Shown here one piece after another: positions 35,581-44,766 of a stretch of 64,000 nucleotides of DNA. Numbering within the stretch: the stretch's first letter is position 1; each line of letters starts with the position of its first letter. The notes under the pieces were generated by a model. The model was not told where the DNA came from and searched no databases. It saw only the letters and a list, made by a program, of their open reading frames with translations. This DNA is from Bacteroidia bacterium (lineage in GTDB: Bacteria; Bacteroidota; Bacteroidia; B-17B0; Aurantibacillaceae), in NCBI GenBank assembly GCA_026003255.1, contig BPGX01000002.1:62001-126000 (forward strand). Direction: 5' to 3'. The position numbers were made by a program, and so were the translations under genes.

Positions 35581-35925
35581 ATGAACGAAATTCACTTGCT
35601 CAATATCGATTATATTGAACAAAACACGGAAGCTCTCCCATTCAAATATAAACCAGATGTTCCGAAATTAAAACTTTATGGCGAAGTGTTGATTGCAGAA
35701 ACAGAGGAAGAAGAGAAAGGCGTTTTATTTTTAACTCAAAAACAATTACAGCAGATAGTGGGCGGAAAAGGGATAGAAATTGTTACAGATGAAGATAGAT
35801 GGTACATCAAACATCCTTTAAACAAAGACCAGATTAAACAAATGGGATTAATGAACATTCAGGCAGAATTTATTGGAACATCAGGAAACGTCAAGTGTTA
35901 CGAGGTTATTGAAGTAAATGCTTGA
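35581..35925 (+). CDS. Hypothetical small protein downstream of gdhA
   Basis: This 114-residue soluble protein starts MNEIHLLNIDYIEQNTEALP. It is acidic in the middle (IAETEEEEKGVLFLTQKQLQ) and ends GTSGNVKCYEVIEVNA. No signal peptide or membrane segment is seen and I do not recognise a family. It starts 17 nt after gdhA on the same strand, suggesting co-transcription. The regular alternation of charged and hydrophobic residues supports a real, folded protein. Confidence 0.65.
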   Translation: MNEIHLLNIDYIEQNTEALPFKYKPDVPKLKLYGEVLIAETEEEEKGVLFLTQKQLQQIVGGKGIEIVTDEDRWYIKHPLNKDQIKQMGLMNIQAEFIGTSGNVKCYEVIEVNA

Positions 35926-36163
35926 TTTCTTCTTTTTGATTTTTGATTAAAACGTTTTTCTGATAATTTTAGAATTGTAATAAAAGGTTAAGTTTGTAAT
36001 AAGGTTTTTCTTTTTGAATAATACATTTTTGTTCTTATTATTTAATTTTATGAAAGTAGACAATTTAACCTGTTTTACTTGTTATATATAATTATTCCCC
36101 ACGTTATAATTTAGCATCCAAAATTTGAAACTACATTTTTGAATGACAAAAATGAAAAATCCT

Positions 36164-36853
36164 TCATATTATTTTTAAATCTAAAAAACCATAAGGAAAT
36201 TCTTCTCCATTGTGTGTATAAGATTTTTCAACTATTTCGCCCACTTCAAATTTTACTGGATAATTAAAAATAGGTCCATCGTATACAAAAGTATGGTATT
36301 CTCCATTTTCTCCACATACATCTACACTTTCTGGAAATTCATTTAAAAGTTTTAAACTTAAATCTTTTCCTAAAAACTCTTTGCTTAATTTCTGAAGATT
36401 AACGCTTACAATTTTGGCTTTATAACCCAATTCAACAAATTCTTTAAACAAATCTTTTGTATTTTTTTGCCATAATGGAAATTCAGCTTTTAATCCGACT
36501 GTATTAAGTTGATCTTCTCTGTATTTTCTTAAATCTTCCAGAAAGATATCGCCAAAAATAACGGTTTCTATACCTCTTTGTTTCATGAGTTTCATTTCAG
36601 CATCCATCATTTTAGAATACATGTCCATTGATACATTATCTGGTAAATATAACTTTCGTGTATGAATGCCGATGGATAAACCCTGACGTGTAATCAATTC
36701 CTTTGGAATACCATGCATATTCACGCGTTGATATGTTTTATTTATTGTAACAAACAAAAACTCTACCGTATAGTTTAATTCTCTCAATGCATAGTGCAAA
36801 GCTAATGTGCTATCTTTTCCTCCGCTAAAACTTACAATGCATTTTTTTGACAC
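36164..36853 (-). CDS. ATP-PPase (Dph6/MJ0570-like adenine nucleotide alpha hydrolase)
   Basis: This 229-residue PP-loop ATP pyrophosphatase has the signature CIVSFSGGKDSTLALHYAL (residues 5-23). Later segments are ETVIFGDIFLEDLRKYREDQ and DVCGENGEYHTFVYDGPIF. The ENGEYHTFV motif is characteristic of the diphthine-ammonia-ligase-like (DUF71/Dph6) family. Bacteria have no diphthamide, so the bacterial substrate is unknown; amidation of an acyl-adenylate intermediate is the family chemistry. The start is GTG (36853), since no upstream ATG exists. It follows the T9SS-B gene by 12 nt on the same strand. Confidence 0.8.
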   Translation of the reverse strand: MSKKCIVSFSGGKDSTLALHYALRELNYTVEFLFVTINKTYQRVNMHGIPKELITRQGLSIGIHTRKLYLPDNVSMDMYSKMMDAEMKLMKQRGIETVIFGDIFLEDLRKYREDQLNTVGLKAEFPLWQKNTKDLFKEFVELGYKAKIVSVNLQKLSKEFLGKDLSLKLLNEFPESVDVCGENGEYHTFVYDGPIFNYPVKFEVGEIVEKSYTHNGEEFPYGFLDLKII

Positions 36854-36865
36854 AGTGATATTGTT

Positions 36866-37897
36866 TTAACGAATTAAAGTAATATATCCATTGAACTTTT
36901 GAACTACATTATTCACATCCGTTACTTCTAAAACATAAAAATAAGTTCCTGTTGGTACTGGCTCTCCGCTCAATGTTCGTCCATCCCATTGTATCCCTGT
37001 GCCCTTGTTTTCATAAAGTTTTATTCCATTGCGATTAAAAATCTGTAGTTTCATATCTACTGATCCCATAAAAGATATCATCCACAAATCATTTACTCCA
37101 TCGTCGTTAGGCGTAAATACATTTGGAATGGAAATCCAGAGTTCATTTGTAATAAATAAAAACCTGTATGCCGTATCTGTACAGGTTGCCAGAGATGCAA
37201 TAAGTTTTACCAAATAAGAACCTTGTGCTGTATAGGTTATAGCCGCATCATAAGAGCCAGATTGATTACCATTTCCAAAGTCCCATAAAAACGACGAAGC
37301 GTATTGACTAAGATTAGTAAATTGAATAGTACTTCCCACTTTTGCATTTGTGGCAGACATTGAAAAATTTGCAACAGCGGAGTAATTATTGACAGCAAAC
37401 GTGTTAGTTAATGAACAACCCGCATTATCAGTGGCTAAAAATGTATAGGTTCCAGTACTTAGGTTATTTAATGTAAGCGTTTGTGGTGTACCAAGGGGAA
37501 GAATGGTATATGAATAAGGCGATACACCTCCTGTCAAAGTAATACTTGCAGAAGCCATCGTATTACATCCATCTTTTGCAATAATTGTATCTTTGAAAAT
37601 ACTATCCAGCACTGTAAAAAAAATGGTGACTGTATCAGGTGTTGGGGCATTGCTGTCTTCTACAAAAAGCGTGTAGTTTCCTGGACATAATCCAGTAAAA
37701 ACATTAGTACTCGTAGGGGTTCCATTGAGTGTATACGAATAAGGCGATATGCCAGATGTGATAGTAACACTTGCAGAACCATTACACCCACAATAGGCAT
37801 TTGTAACAACAGAAAAATAACCTAATTGTGCATTTGAAACAAAAACTAAAGACACTATACTTACGATAAATATAAATATTCTCTTATGTGGACTCAT
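36866..37897 (-). CDS. Secreted protein with SprB-like repeats, PKD domain and T9SS type B (gliding motility-associated) C-terminal domain
   Basis: The product is about 343 residues. It has a signal peptide (IFIFIVSIVSLVFVSNAQ), then two SprB-like repeats (for example GSASVTITSGISPYSYTL and MASASITLTGGVSPYSYTIL). A PKD domain follows (YASSFLWDFGNGNQSGS and YTAQGSYLVKLIASLATCTD). The C-terminal domain has NVFTPNDDGVNDLWMISFMG, LQIFNRNGIKLYENKG and PVPTGTYFYVLEVTD, the CHU_C / type B T9SS sorting signal. The protein should be exported by Sec and then by T9SS as a cell-surface protein. Start: a TTG at 37906 lies just downstream of the -7 box (37909-37916), so ATG 37897 is preferred. Confidence 0.88.
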   Translation of the reverse strand: MSPHKRIFIFIVSIVSLVFVSNAQLGYFSVVTNAYCGCNGSASVTITSGISPYSYTLNGTPTSTNVFTGLCPGNYTLFVEDSNAPTPDTVTIFFTVLDSIFKDTIIAKDGCNTMASASITLTGGVSPYSYTILPLGTPQTLTLNNLSTGTYTFLATDNAGCSLTNTFAVNNYSAVANFSMSATNAKVGSTIQFTNLSQYASSFLWDFGNGNQSGSYDAAITYTAQGSYLVKLIASLATCTDTAYRFLFITNELWISIPNVFTPNDDGVNDLWMISFMGSVDMKLQIFNRNGIKLYENKGTGIQWDGRTLSGEPVPTGTYFYVLEVTDVNNVVQKFNGYITLIR

Positions 37898-37908
37898 ACT
37901 AATCAAGG

Positions 37909-37916
37909 CAAAAATA
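37909..37916 (-). promoter_or_regulatory. -7 promoter box of the T9SS type B protein gene
   Basis: The minus-strand sequence TATTTTTG matches TAnnTTTG and ends 11 nt upstream of ATG 37897. Confidence 0.55.
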
Positions 37917-37944
37917 AGTAATAAAAAATTAACAAAAAAGTTTA

Positions 37945-38502
37945 TTAAGTCAATATTCTGTCTCTAATCTTTACAGCAGGATTACCTTGATAAACGCTAT
38001 ATGGTTCTGTGCTCTGGATAATAATACTTCCAACAGTAATCACAGTATGTGATTTGACCACTACTCCCGGACAAACTACGGATTGAGCCCCTAACCACGC
38101 ACCATCTTCAATGACAATCCCTCTTACAATTAAGTCAAATGTTACTTTCTTGTAATTATGATTGCCACACAATAACATGGCTCCTTGCGAGATACAAACA
38201 TTACTGCCTATTTTTACCTCTCCAAGATTATCAATCCATACTTGCTCTCCAATCCATGTATAATCGCCGATTTTTAACTTCCACGGATATTTAATTTTCA
38301 CAAACGGCTTAATAACAACCCCTTTTCCAATTTTTGATCCAAATAACTTTAATAGCATTACCCTCCATGCACTCCCCGGGATCATTGAATTTACAAGACA
38401 CTCGCCAATAACATACCAGATTAATCTTTTTAATAATGATCCCGGAAAATACCAATCATTATTGTACCTTGATAAATCAGTTGATTTTTGATTTGGCAGC
38501 AT
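37945..38502 (-). CDS. wcaF: Colanic-acid-type acetyltransferase, WcaF-like
   Basis: This 185-residue left-handed beta-helix acetyltransferase probably acetylates a sugar of the exopolysaccharide. Hexapeptide turns are visible: KIGKGVVIKPFVKIKYP, LKIGDYTWIGEQVWIDN, VKIGSNVCISQGAMLLCGNH (with the catalytic His region CGNHNY) and EDGAWLGAQSVVCPGVVVKS. The N-terminal NDWYFPGSLLKRLIWYVIG is typical of the WcaF group. It overlaps the preceding GT4 gene by 26 nt and is the distal gene of the minus-strand glycan operon (43519-37945). Confidence 0.85.
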   Translation of the reverse strand: MLPNQKSTDLSRYNNDWYFPGSLLKRLIWYVIGECLVNSMIPGSAWRVMLLKLFGSKIGKGVVIKPFVKIKYPWKLKIGDYTWIGEQVWIDNLGEVKIGSNVCISQGAMLLCGNHNYKKVTFDLIVRGIVIEDGAWLGAQSVVCPGVVVKSHTVITVGSIIIQSTEPYSVYQGNPAVKIRDRILT

Positions 38503-39637
38503 AATTAAATAGTTTTATATATTCAGAAATAATAAATTCTTTGTTCAATTTCTTATCAATATATGCCCTTGCATTTTTGCACATTTCCTGAAATTCTAAA
38601 TTATCCATTTCCAGAAATTTTAGTATAACATCTTTAAAATTCTCTTCTTTTAATTCAAGAGCAAATCCACAATTATACGCATTCACATCGTTCCACGGCG
38701 TACAATTACTAATAATAACAGGTCTTCCACAACTTAATGTTTCTACAATCGCGTGCCCAAAGTTCTCATTTTTAGTGGGTAAAAATAAAGCATGATAATT
38801 TGCAATCATGAATGGAACTTCATGAAAAGATAGCCCCCCTTTGTATTGATATTCAATCTGAGATGGTAATTGTTTCGCTAATTCTTTACACAATTTAAAG
38901 TATTCTTTTTCTTCATTATTTCCATAAATATGATATTTAATTTTTTGATTATTTGATAAACTAATATCGCTTAGTACTCTTATTGCAAAATCTAAATTTT
39001 TTACTTCACTTATACGAGATAGAAAAAACAACTTTAATTCATCCTTCTTTTTTACATTTTCTACCCAATTACCTTCAATTATTGATAAATTTGAAACAAG
39101 ATGAACATCACTATTTTTGAAAATTCTTTTAATGGATTTTTTTTCTTCTTCACTTGTCGCGTGGAAAATAATTCCATTGTGTAAACCAATCAATTTTGAC
39201 AAAAAAATAAAAACTATTTTCTTGAATGACTTGATATTCAAAGCCCCCGCATCTAACATCCCTCTTGGAGAAAGTAAAATGGAATAATCTAACTTTCCTA
39301 ATTTTTTTAATAACAATGGTAAGATTGAAAAACGGAATGACCAAAAACTATTAATGTAAAGCACATCAGGATGTTTCTCCTTGATTACTGCGATTAAATT
39401 TTTACTATTAAAATAATGCTTTGAAAAATAAAAAACATTTATGTCTTCATATTTTGTCCATTTATTCGGAATTACAGAATATTCTTTATCAGAAAAAATA
39501 TCTGTATTCATTGTAATAACATAAAAATCAATTTTATCTTGTAAAGCTTTAATTAATGAATATACCGAACGCACTGGTCCACCTGCTTTATCGCCCGGTA
39601 AAAACCAATCTATCAATATAACTACTTTTAGTTTCAT
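38477..39637 (-). CDS. Glycosyltransferase family 4
   Basis: This 386-residue GT-B fold enzyme begins KVVILIDWFLPGDKAGGPVR, a glycine-rich acceptor-site loop. It has the C-terminal nucleotide-sugar site ALFLPTKNENFGHAIVETLS (EX7E-type Glu pair), followed by CGRPVIISNCTPWNDV. It transfers an unknown sugar with retention of configuration, probably onto a lipid-linked intermediate of a surface polysaccharide. It is co-directional with the asnB-like gene upstream (4-nt overlap) and the wcaF-like gene downstream (26-nt overlap). Confidence 0.88.
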   Translation of the reverse strand: MKLKVVILIDWFLPGDKAGGPVRSVYSLIKALQDKIDFYVITMNTDIFSDKEYSVIPNKWTKYEDINVFYFSKHYFNSKNLIAVIKEKHPDVLYINSFWSFRFSILPLLLKKLGKLDYSILLSPRGMLDAGALNIKSFKKIVFIFLSKLIGLHNGIIFHATSEEEKKSIKRIFKNSDVHLVSNLSIIEGNWVENVKKKDELKLFFLSRISEVKNLDFAIRVLSDISLSNNQKIKYHIYGNNEEKEYFKLCKELAKQLPSQIEYQYKGGLSFHEVPFMIANYHALFLPTKNENFGHAIVETLSCGRPVIISNCTPWNDVNAYNCGFALELKEENFKDVILKFLEMDNLEFQEMCKNARAYIDKKLNKEFIISEYIKLFNYAAKSKIN

Positions 39638-41526
39638 TCTACTTTGATATTATTCTTCTCAATCCAATTTTGAAGCACGATTAAATGCCAGAATAGATAC
39701 CATCTGTCATGTTTTAAAGATTGATAATTTCTCCACTCTTTCCAGATTTTTTCTGAATTCAAAAAAGAATAATTTGAAATACTTTTCAAATTTTCTTCAC
39801 AAAAACTTTTTAATTCATTACGCAGCCAATGCTTAAAAGGCAACACAAAACCCATTTTTTTTCTATTGATAATATCTATGGGTAAAATATCTTTAATAGA
39901 TTCTGTCAATAATCGTTTAGGACTTGTTGGATATTTATATTCATCTGGTAAAGATAAAACAAAATGTACCAAATCTTTATCTAAGAAAGGCGCTCTAACC
40001 TCTAATGCATGTGCCATCGACATCTGGTCAGCATCTCTTAGCAAAACATGTTGCATATAATGATGCATCTCCAGTAAAGAAATATAACTCAATATATGCT
40101 TGTTTTTTATCAAACCTTTATTTGAATTAAAATAATTAAAATGAGTAATCCAATAATTTTTATCTAGAGGGATATTTTTATTACTAAAAAAATGACGATA
40201 ATAAGGGAATAACTTATTTACACTTAATGAATCGGATTGCATTAATATCTTCAAACGATACGCATTTGAAAATAAATTGTCTGAAATACATTTGGACAAT
40301 AATTGCCTTATTCCTGAAAAATCTATTACATCCAGCTTATGAAATTTCATTAAAATTTGAAACTGTGGATAACCTGCAAATAGCTCATCGCCTCCTACGC
40401 CGGAAAGAGCAACAGTAATTCCAGCTTGTTTAGTAGTTTTCGAAACAATATACGTATTTATTCCATCGCCGGTTGGATAGTCCATATTTACAAGCGCTTC
40501 AGGAACAAGATTTAAAACTTCTTTTTGTTTCAAAATAATGTTGTGATGTTTAGTGCCATATATTTTTGCTAAATCTTCGGCATATTGATTTTCTGCAAAT
40601 TCTTCAACTTCTGTAGTTATATGAAAAGTATTAACTTCTGAGGATAAAAAATTTTTCATAATGCCAACAATTGCCGAAGAATCAATACCTCCAGATAAAA
40701 AAGCACCTAATGGCACATCACTAATTAATCTTTTTTCAACCGCATTAAACAACAATTCTCTCACTTTTCTCTTGGCTTCATCATAAGAAATATCTTCCTT
40801 TTGAAGAGTTTTTTCAGGCATAAAATGCCAATATGTATTTTTCTTGTAAACTAATTTTTCCTGTTGAATATTTACTTGCAAAACAGTCCCAGATTCTAAT
40901 AATTGTATATCGCTGATAAATGTGTGAGGAGCGAAAGTTGTTTGATATTGGACATAATCATATAGTTGAGAAAGATTAAGTGTACGGGAAGATAAATTAG
41001 AATTCAGTAGTGTTCTGATTTCAGAAGCAAAAGCGAATGTGTTTTCTCTCATCAAATAATACAAAGGTTTCTTGCCCTGCCTGTCTCTTGCTAAAAATAA
41101 TTCATGAGAATGTTTGTCATAAATTGCAAAAGCAAACATACCATCTAAATATTTGACACAATCTTTTCCCCATCGATGGTATGCTGCGAGTATCACTTCA
41201 GTATCGGATTTTGTCTGAAAAGGATAGGGCTTATATTGAGATTTGTATTCTAATCTTTGTAATTCTAACTTTAAATGTTGGTAATTGTAGATTTCACCAT
41301 TAAAAACAATTACATATCGGTTTTGATAACACAGCATTGGCTGATTTGCATTCTCACTTAAATCAATAATTTTCAATCGGGCGTGAGCAAGTGAACAGAA
41401 AGCATCTGCTTTCAAAACATTAGTTGCATCAGGTCCTCGATGCTTCAATGATTGAATCATTAAAGCAGAAATTCTTTCATGATCAACGTTTTTGTCAAAC
41501 GTAAGTACACCGGCTATTCCGCACAT
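39634..41526 (-). CDS. asnB: Asparagine synthase (glutamine-hydrolysing) family amidotransferase
   Basis: This 630-residue protein has an N-terminal glutaminase domain with the nucleophile Cys2 (MCGIAGVLTFD) and SLKHRGPDA. The synthase domain has the PP-loop PLGAFLSGGIDSSAIVGIM (near residue 260) and GVGGDELFAGYPQFQ. The EVRAPFLDKDLVHFVLSLP segment fits AsnB. In polysaccharide clusters such enzymes often amidate uronic acids rather than make free asparagine. Its position between a glycosyltransferase and an epimerase, with 4-nt and 13-nt overlaps, supports that reading. The substrate is not determined by sequence. Confidence 0.9.
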   Translation of the reverse strand: MCGIAGVLTFDKNVDHERISALMIQSLKHRGPDATNVLKADAFCSLAHARLKIIDLSENANQPMLCYQNRYVIVFNGEIYNYQHLKLELQRLEYKSQYKPYPFQTKSDTEVILAAYHRWGKDCVKYLDGMFAFAIYDKHSHELFLARDRQGKKPLYYLMRENTFAFASEIRTLLNSNLSSRTLNLSQLYDYVQYQTTFAPHTFISDIQLLESGTVLQVNIQQEKLVYKKNTYWHFMPEKTLQKEDISYDEAKRKVRELLFNAVEKRLISDVPLGAFLSGGIDSSAIVGIMKNFLSSEVNTFHITTEVEEFAENQYAEDLAKIYGTKHHNIILKQKEVLNLVPEALVNMDYPTGDGINTYIVSKTTKQAGITVALSGVGGDELFAGYPQFQILMKFHKLDVIDFSGIRQLLSKCISDNLFSNAYRLKILMQSDSLSVNKLFPYYRHFFSNKNIPLDKNYWITHFNYFNSNKGLIKNKHILSYISLLEMHHYMQHVLLRDADQMSMAHALEVRAPFLDKDLVHFVLSLPDEYKYPTSPKRLLTESIKDILPIDIINRKKMGFVLPFKHWLRNELKSFCEENLKSISNYSFLNSEKIWKEWRNYQSLKHDRWYLFWHLIVLQNWIEKNNIKVE

Positions 41527-42482
41527 AAATGATGAATGTTATTGAGTTTTAAAAACTCCTTATTTTTCAACAATCTTTGGATACCTTCTTCTAATGAAAT
41601 CAATGGACGATTCAGAATGCTCCGCATTTTTGAATTATCCGGCATACGTCTTGTCATATCGCCTTCTTTCAATGGTGGTAAAAACACAATTTCTGACTTT
41701 GAATTAGTTATTGACTTAATTCTTTTTGCCAAATCCAGCACACTAATCATCTCATCATTTCCAATATTGATAACATCATTATCCATTAAATTGTTTTCTA
41801 AAATTTTAATCATCGTATCCACATTATCATCAATATAGGTGAATGTTCTCGATTGTGAACCATCTCCATATATTGTAATAGGTTCGTTTTTCAATGCGGC
41901 TACCAAAAATTTTGGAATCACAAAGTCAGTGGTTTGATATGGCCCATAGGTATTAAAAAACCTGAAAATGGTATAATTTATACCAAACTCCTGATAATAA
42001 GAACGGCAATAACATTCGCCTACATTCTTTACAACTGCATACGGAATGCGCGAATTTAAAGGCGTACTGTGTTCTCTTTGCGGTATTTCTACTGGCTCGC
42101 CATACACCTCTGAAGATGAAGAATAAAAAAACTTTTTCACGCCCGATACTTGTGATAGTTGCAATATGTATTCTATACCTTTAATATCATTTAAAACTTT
42201 TAATGGATTTTCCTGTGTTCGCTTTACACCTACTACGGCTGCAAAATGAAAAACATAATCAAATTTGAATTGATAAAATACCTTGGCAATTTCATGATAG
42301 TTATTGCAATCGGCATAAATGAAGTGAATGTTTTGATGTGCAGAAACTGGAATTTTTTCTCTACTGCCAGTACTCAAATTATCTACAACAATAATTTTGT
42401 AATCAGGATTTTCTGCTAATTTTTTAGCCAGCGAACTGCCTATGTTTCCTGCACCGCCGGTAATAAGTATATGTGTTTTCAT
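41514..42482 (-). CDS. NAD-dependent nucleotide-sugar epimerase/dehydratase (extended SDR)
   Basis: The product has about 322 residues from ATG 42482. The NAD-binding motif is HILITGGAGNIGSSLAKKL, the catalytic YxxxK is in SRIPYAVVKNVGECYCRSYY, and further segments are FFYSSSSEVYGEPVEIPQRE and YTIFRFFNTYGPYQTTDFVI. This places it in the GalE/UDP-glucuronate decarboxylase-like group. The exact sugar is not clear. A longer start at 42515 would overlap the preceding gene by 37 nt; the ATG at 42482 gives a 4-nt overlap (ATGA) as elsewhere in this operon. It makes a nucleotide sugar used by the neighbouring glycosyltransferases. Confidence 0.88.
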   Translation of the reverse strand: MKTHILITGGAGNIGSSLAKKLAENPDYKIIVVDNLSTGSREKIPVSAHQNIHFIYADCNNYHEIAKVFYQFKFDYVFHFAAVVGVKRTQENPLKVLNDIKGIEYILQLSQVSGVKKFFYSSSSEVYGEPVEIPQREHSTPLNSRIPYAVVKNVGECYCRSYYQEFGINYTIFRFFNTYGPYQTTDFVIPKFLVAALKNEPITIYGDGSQSRTFTYIDDNVDTMIKILENNLMDNDVINIGNDEMISVLDLAKRIKSITNSKSEIVFLPPLKEGDMTRRMPDNSKMRSILNRPLISLEEGIQRLLKNKEFLKLNNIHHLCAE

Positions 42483-43519
42483 ATTTGGCAAAGATGGTAA
42501 ATTTTTTTTATCCAATCATCAGTATTAATTTTTTGTGCGTATTCATAACTTTTTTCACACATTTGAAAGTATTCATCATCGGGCATATTGATTACTTTCA
42601 ACATATAATCTTTCAGTTCTTGTTTATTGTTGGGTTTAAAGATATAGCCATTTTCTCCTTGTTTTACAAAGTATTCATTAGCCCCCACTTTCGTTGAACT
42701 GATGATGGGTAGCCCTGCTGTTGCCATTTCATGAATCACTACACCCCACGGCTCAAAAATACTTGGTAATATGAATACATCAGTTCGCATCAAAATATTT
42801 GATAATTCTTTGGGCTGTATAAAGCCAAGATGTGTAATTTGCGGATGTTGTACAGGTTTTATATTGCCTTTTCCTGCGCATAATAACTGCCATTGATTAG
42901 GATATTCTTCGCAAATCTCTGCAAATGCTTGCCACAGCAGTTCTATATTTTTTTCTGCCACATATCGGCCGGTATATAAAAATGTGTAATGTCTTTCTTT
43001 TTTTTCTTTTCTTTGAAAATACACTTTTTCAAACAAGTGTGTATCGCAGCAATAAAATCCTGTTGCAATATTTTTTTCTTCAAATCCTAAATGTCTGGCA
43101 AATAATTTTTGTTTGCTGCCCGGCACCAACGCTTTATGAAAAAGAGATTTATACTTCCATTGAAAATAAATACTTCCTAATCTTTGTCTGATAGTGTTTT
43201 CCCATTGATTATCCATTAACAAAATATTGTTGGATAATTTTAATTGACGGGTGATTTCAAAGTAAGGCGGATATATCCAGCCCGCCTGCATTAAAGCAGT
43301 GGGTTGAAATAATCTGATTTTTTCAATAAGTTGTGCAACAGAAAAATTTTCTCTGTAAATAATTTCAAGATATTTTGATTGAGTTTGAAATTGAAAAGGG
43401 GCAACAGAATTAACCTGCTTGCATATAATCATTACAGGTACCTGATAAGTATCTGCAAACTTTTCAATATTGACTAAAAAGTAAGGCGCCAGTTCTTCGT
43501 ATAGTACTACTAATTTCAT
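42479..43519 (-). CDS. Glycosyltransferase family 4
   Basis: This 346-residue GT-B enzyme opens [20 protein letters not shown]. It has [20 protein letters not shown] at the domain junction and the C-terminal donor-site motif [20 protein letters not shown] (E-x7-E), then [20 protein letters not shown]. It most likely adds a sugar to a lipid-linked glycan. The product contains no membrane segment. It overlaps the macro-domain gene upstream by 4 nt and the epimerase downstream by 4 nt, so the genes form one operon. Confidence 0.88.
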   Translation of the reverse strand: MKLVVLYEELAPYFLVNIEKFADTYQVPVMIICKQVNSVAPFQFQTQSKYLEIIYRENFSVAQLIEKIRLFQPTALMQAGWIYPPYFEITRQLKLSNNILLMDNQWENTIRQRLGSIYFQWKYKSLFHKALVPGSKQKLFARHLGFEEKNIATGFYCCDTHLFEKVYFQRKEKKERHYTFLYTGRYVAEKNIELLWQAFAEICEEYPNQWQLLCAGKGNIKPVQHPQITHLGFIQPKELSNILMRTDVFILPSIFEPWGVVIHEMATAGLPIISSTKVGANEYFVKQGENGYIFKPNNKQELKDYMLKVINMPDDEYFQMCEKSYEYAQKINTDDWIKKIYHLCQI

Positions 43520-44055
43520 TGAAAAAGTTTTTGATATATCGCCAGATTTTCATCATCAAAAATCACAAAGTAAATATCTATTGGATAGGGTGCATTTTTA
43601 CAAATATCGCTGATAGTGTGATAAACAATTTTAGCGGCTCTTTCTTTCGGAAAGCCATATACGCCTGTGCTGATATTAGGAAAAGCAATAGATTTAAGAT
43701 GGTATTCAAATGCAATTTGCATGGATTTTTTGTAACAGGAAGCGAGCAGTTCATCTTCGTTGTGGTGGCCGCCTCGCCATACAGGACCGACAGCGTGTAT
43801 CACATATTGAGCAGGTAAGTTATATGCCCTGGTAATTTTTGCATCGCCGGTAGCACAGCCACCAAGGGTTTTACACTCTTCCAGCAGTTCTTTTCCTGCG
43901 GCTCTGTGAATGGCTCCATCTACGCCACCGCCGCCCAGCAAAGTGGTATTGGCTGCATTGACAATGGCATCCACTTTCATTTTTGTAATATCTCCTTTTA
44001 GTACAGTGATAGTACAGGTGTGTAAAGTTTTTCTCAATACCAATGTTCCATGCAT
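43516..44055 (-). CDS. Macro-domain protein, O-acetyl-ADP-ribose deacetylase-like
   Basis: The product has about 179 residues. The macro fold binds ADP-ribose, and this subgroup hydrolyses O-acetyl-ADP-ribose or ADP-ribosyl-protein bonds. Key segments are [55 protein letters not shown] and [20 protein letters not shown], the typical MacroD/YmdB layout. The start was set to ATG 44055: a TAAATTTG promoter box (44085-44092) and its -33 TTG cover a longer TTG start (44118). It is the first gene of the glycan operon, its last 4 nt overlapping a glycosyltransferase, which is an unusual partner for this family. Confidence 0.9.
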   Translation of the reverse strand: MHGTLVLRKTLHTCTITVLKGDITKMKVDAIVNAANTTLLGGGGVDGAIHRAAGKELLEECKTLGGCATGDAKITRAYNLPAQYVIHAVGPVWRGGHHNEDELLASCYKKSMQIAFEYHLKSIAFPNISTGVYGFPKERAAKIVYHTISDICKNAPYPIDIYFVIFDDENLAIYQKLFQ

Positions 44056-44084
44056 AGAACAAAATTGATTTTTATTATATGCCA

Positions 44085-44118
44085 CAAATTTAAGGGAAAT
44101 TTCAGAGCGTAGGAACAA
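44085..44118 (-). promoter_or_regulatory. Promoter of the macro-domain/glycan operon
   Basis: The minus-strand -7 box TAAATTTG lies at 44085-44092, with a TTG at 44116-44118 (23-nt spacing) as -33. The transcript should start about 20-25 nt upstream of ATG 44055. Confidence 0.55.
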
Positions 44119-44121
44119 GCT

Positions 44122-44490
44122 TTATTTTTTCTTTTCAAGTTCTTCTAATATCAGATGTTGTAATGCCTTTATTTCATTGATAGTCCGCTTGTTTTCAGAA
44201 ATAAATTCCATTAACATATCACGAATATCCTGATATTTATCCGCACTTTTATTAGATAGAGCATTATATTTGAATTTTTCTATAAAGTATTCTACTATCC
44301 AATCACTGCCTAATACTTTTGAAATGTTATACAACATATCTGTTTCAATGCTGGATTTTTGAAAAATTTCATACACATTTCTGCGGGAGGTGTGAATTCT
44401 GCGGGCAAATTCTGTAACAGTTAAACCACTCTCTTCAAATTTTTCTTTGATAAGTTCGCCTAATATCTTTGCTTTTTCTTTATGCTCCAT
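44122..44490 (-). CDS. Helix-turn-helix transcriptional regulator
   Basis: This 122-residue DNA-binding protein has an N-terminal Cro/CI-type HTH (ELIKEKFEESGLTVTEFARR, then IHTSRRNVYEIFQKSSIETD), about residues 11-60. A C-terminal helical tail (YQDIRDMLMEFISENKRTIN, then EIKALQHLILEELEKK) probably dimerises. It lies directly upstream of the macro-domain/glycan operon on the same strand. It is divergent from the structured leader at 44596, so it is a candidate local regulator of either. The binding site is not identified. Confidence 0.82.
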   Translation of the reverse strand: MEHKEKAKILGELIKEKFEESGLTVTEFARRIHTSRRNVYEIFQKSSIETDMLYNISKVLGSDWIVEYFIEKFKYNALSNKSADKYQDIRDMLMEFISENKRTINEIKALQHLILEELEKKK

Positions 44491-44595
44491 ATTTTTTGAG
44501 CAAATTTCACAGATAGGGTGTTGTGTTAAAAACTCATAAATGGTATAAAATTATCACAAGCGAGAAAAAATCATAACATTTTAAATTATTTTATA

Positions 44596-44603
44596 TAAAT
44601 TTG
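44596..44603 (+). promoter_or_regulatory. -7 promoter box of the lipoprotein leader transcript
   Basis: TAAATTTG matches TAnnTTTG. Transcription would start near 44610, leaving an unusually long leader of about 260 nt before ATG 44870. Confidence 0.5.
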
Positions 44604-44634
44604 CGTGCAAATTTATTCTCATATTCCTGATGGC

Positions 44635-44766
44635 TCACCACCAAAAGGACATTCGGAGAAAAAAAATACATTTTGCTACTGGTTTGTGATTTGTTAGTTT
44701 ATTAAGATACTCCGAATGCAGAGCAGGTGAAAGCAATAAAAAATAATGTGTGCAAAAAATTGCACA
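44635..44766 (+). ncRNA. Candidate structured leader RNA or small RNA
   Basis: Nested pairing: TCACC (44635-44639) with GGTGA (44726-44730), then CATTCGGAG (44650-44658) with CTCCGAATG (44710-44718) enclosing a 51-nt AT-rich loop. A separate hairpin TGTGCAA-AAAA-TTGCACA follows at 44749-44766. It lies between a promoter box and a lipoprotein gene. I do not recognise an Rfam family from sequence alone; it could be a regulatory leader, a small RNA or the remnant of a mobile element. Confidence 0.35.

Noticed and set aside
36050-36091. 13-codon frame starting ATG 36050 in the gap before the ATP-PPase gene
   Set aside because: Too short, no promoter or leader feature; the gap 35926-36163 contains only AT-rich sequence and a short direct repeat (GTAATAA...GGTT twice near 35976-36005).
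44635-44766. Identity of the structured leader as 6S RNA, SRP RNA or tmRNA
   Set aside because: The characteristic conserved loops and lengths are not present; only generic pairing is visible.
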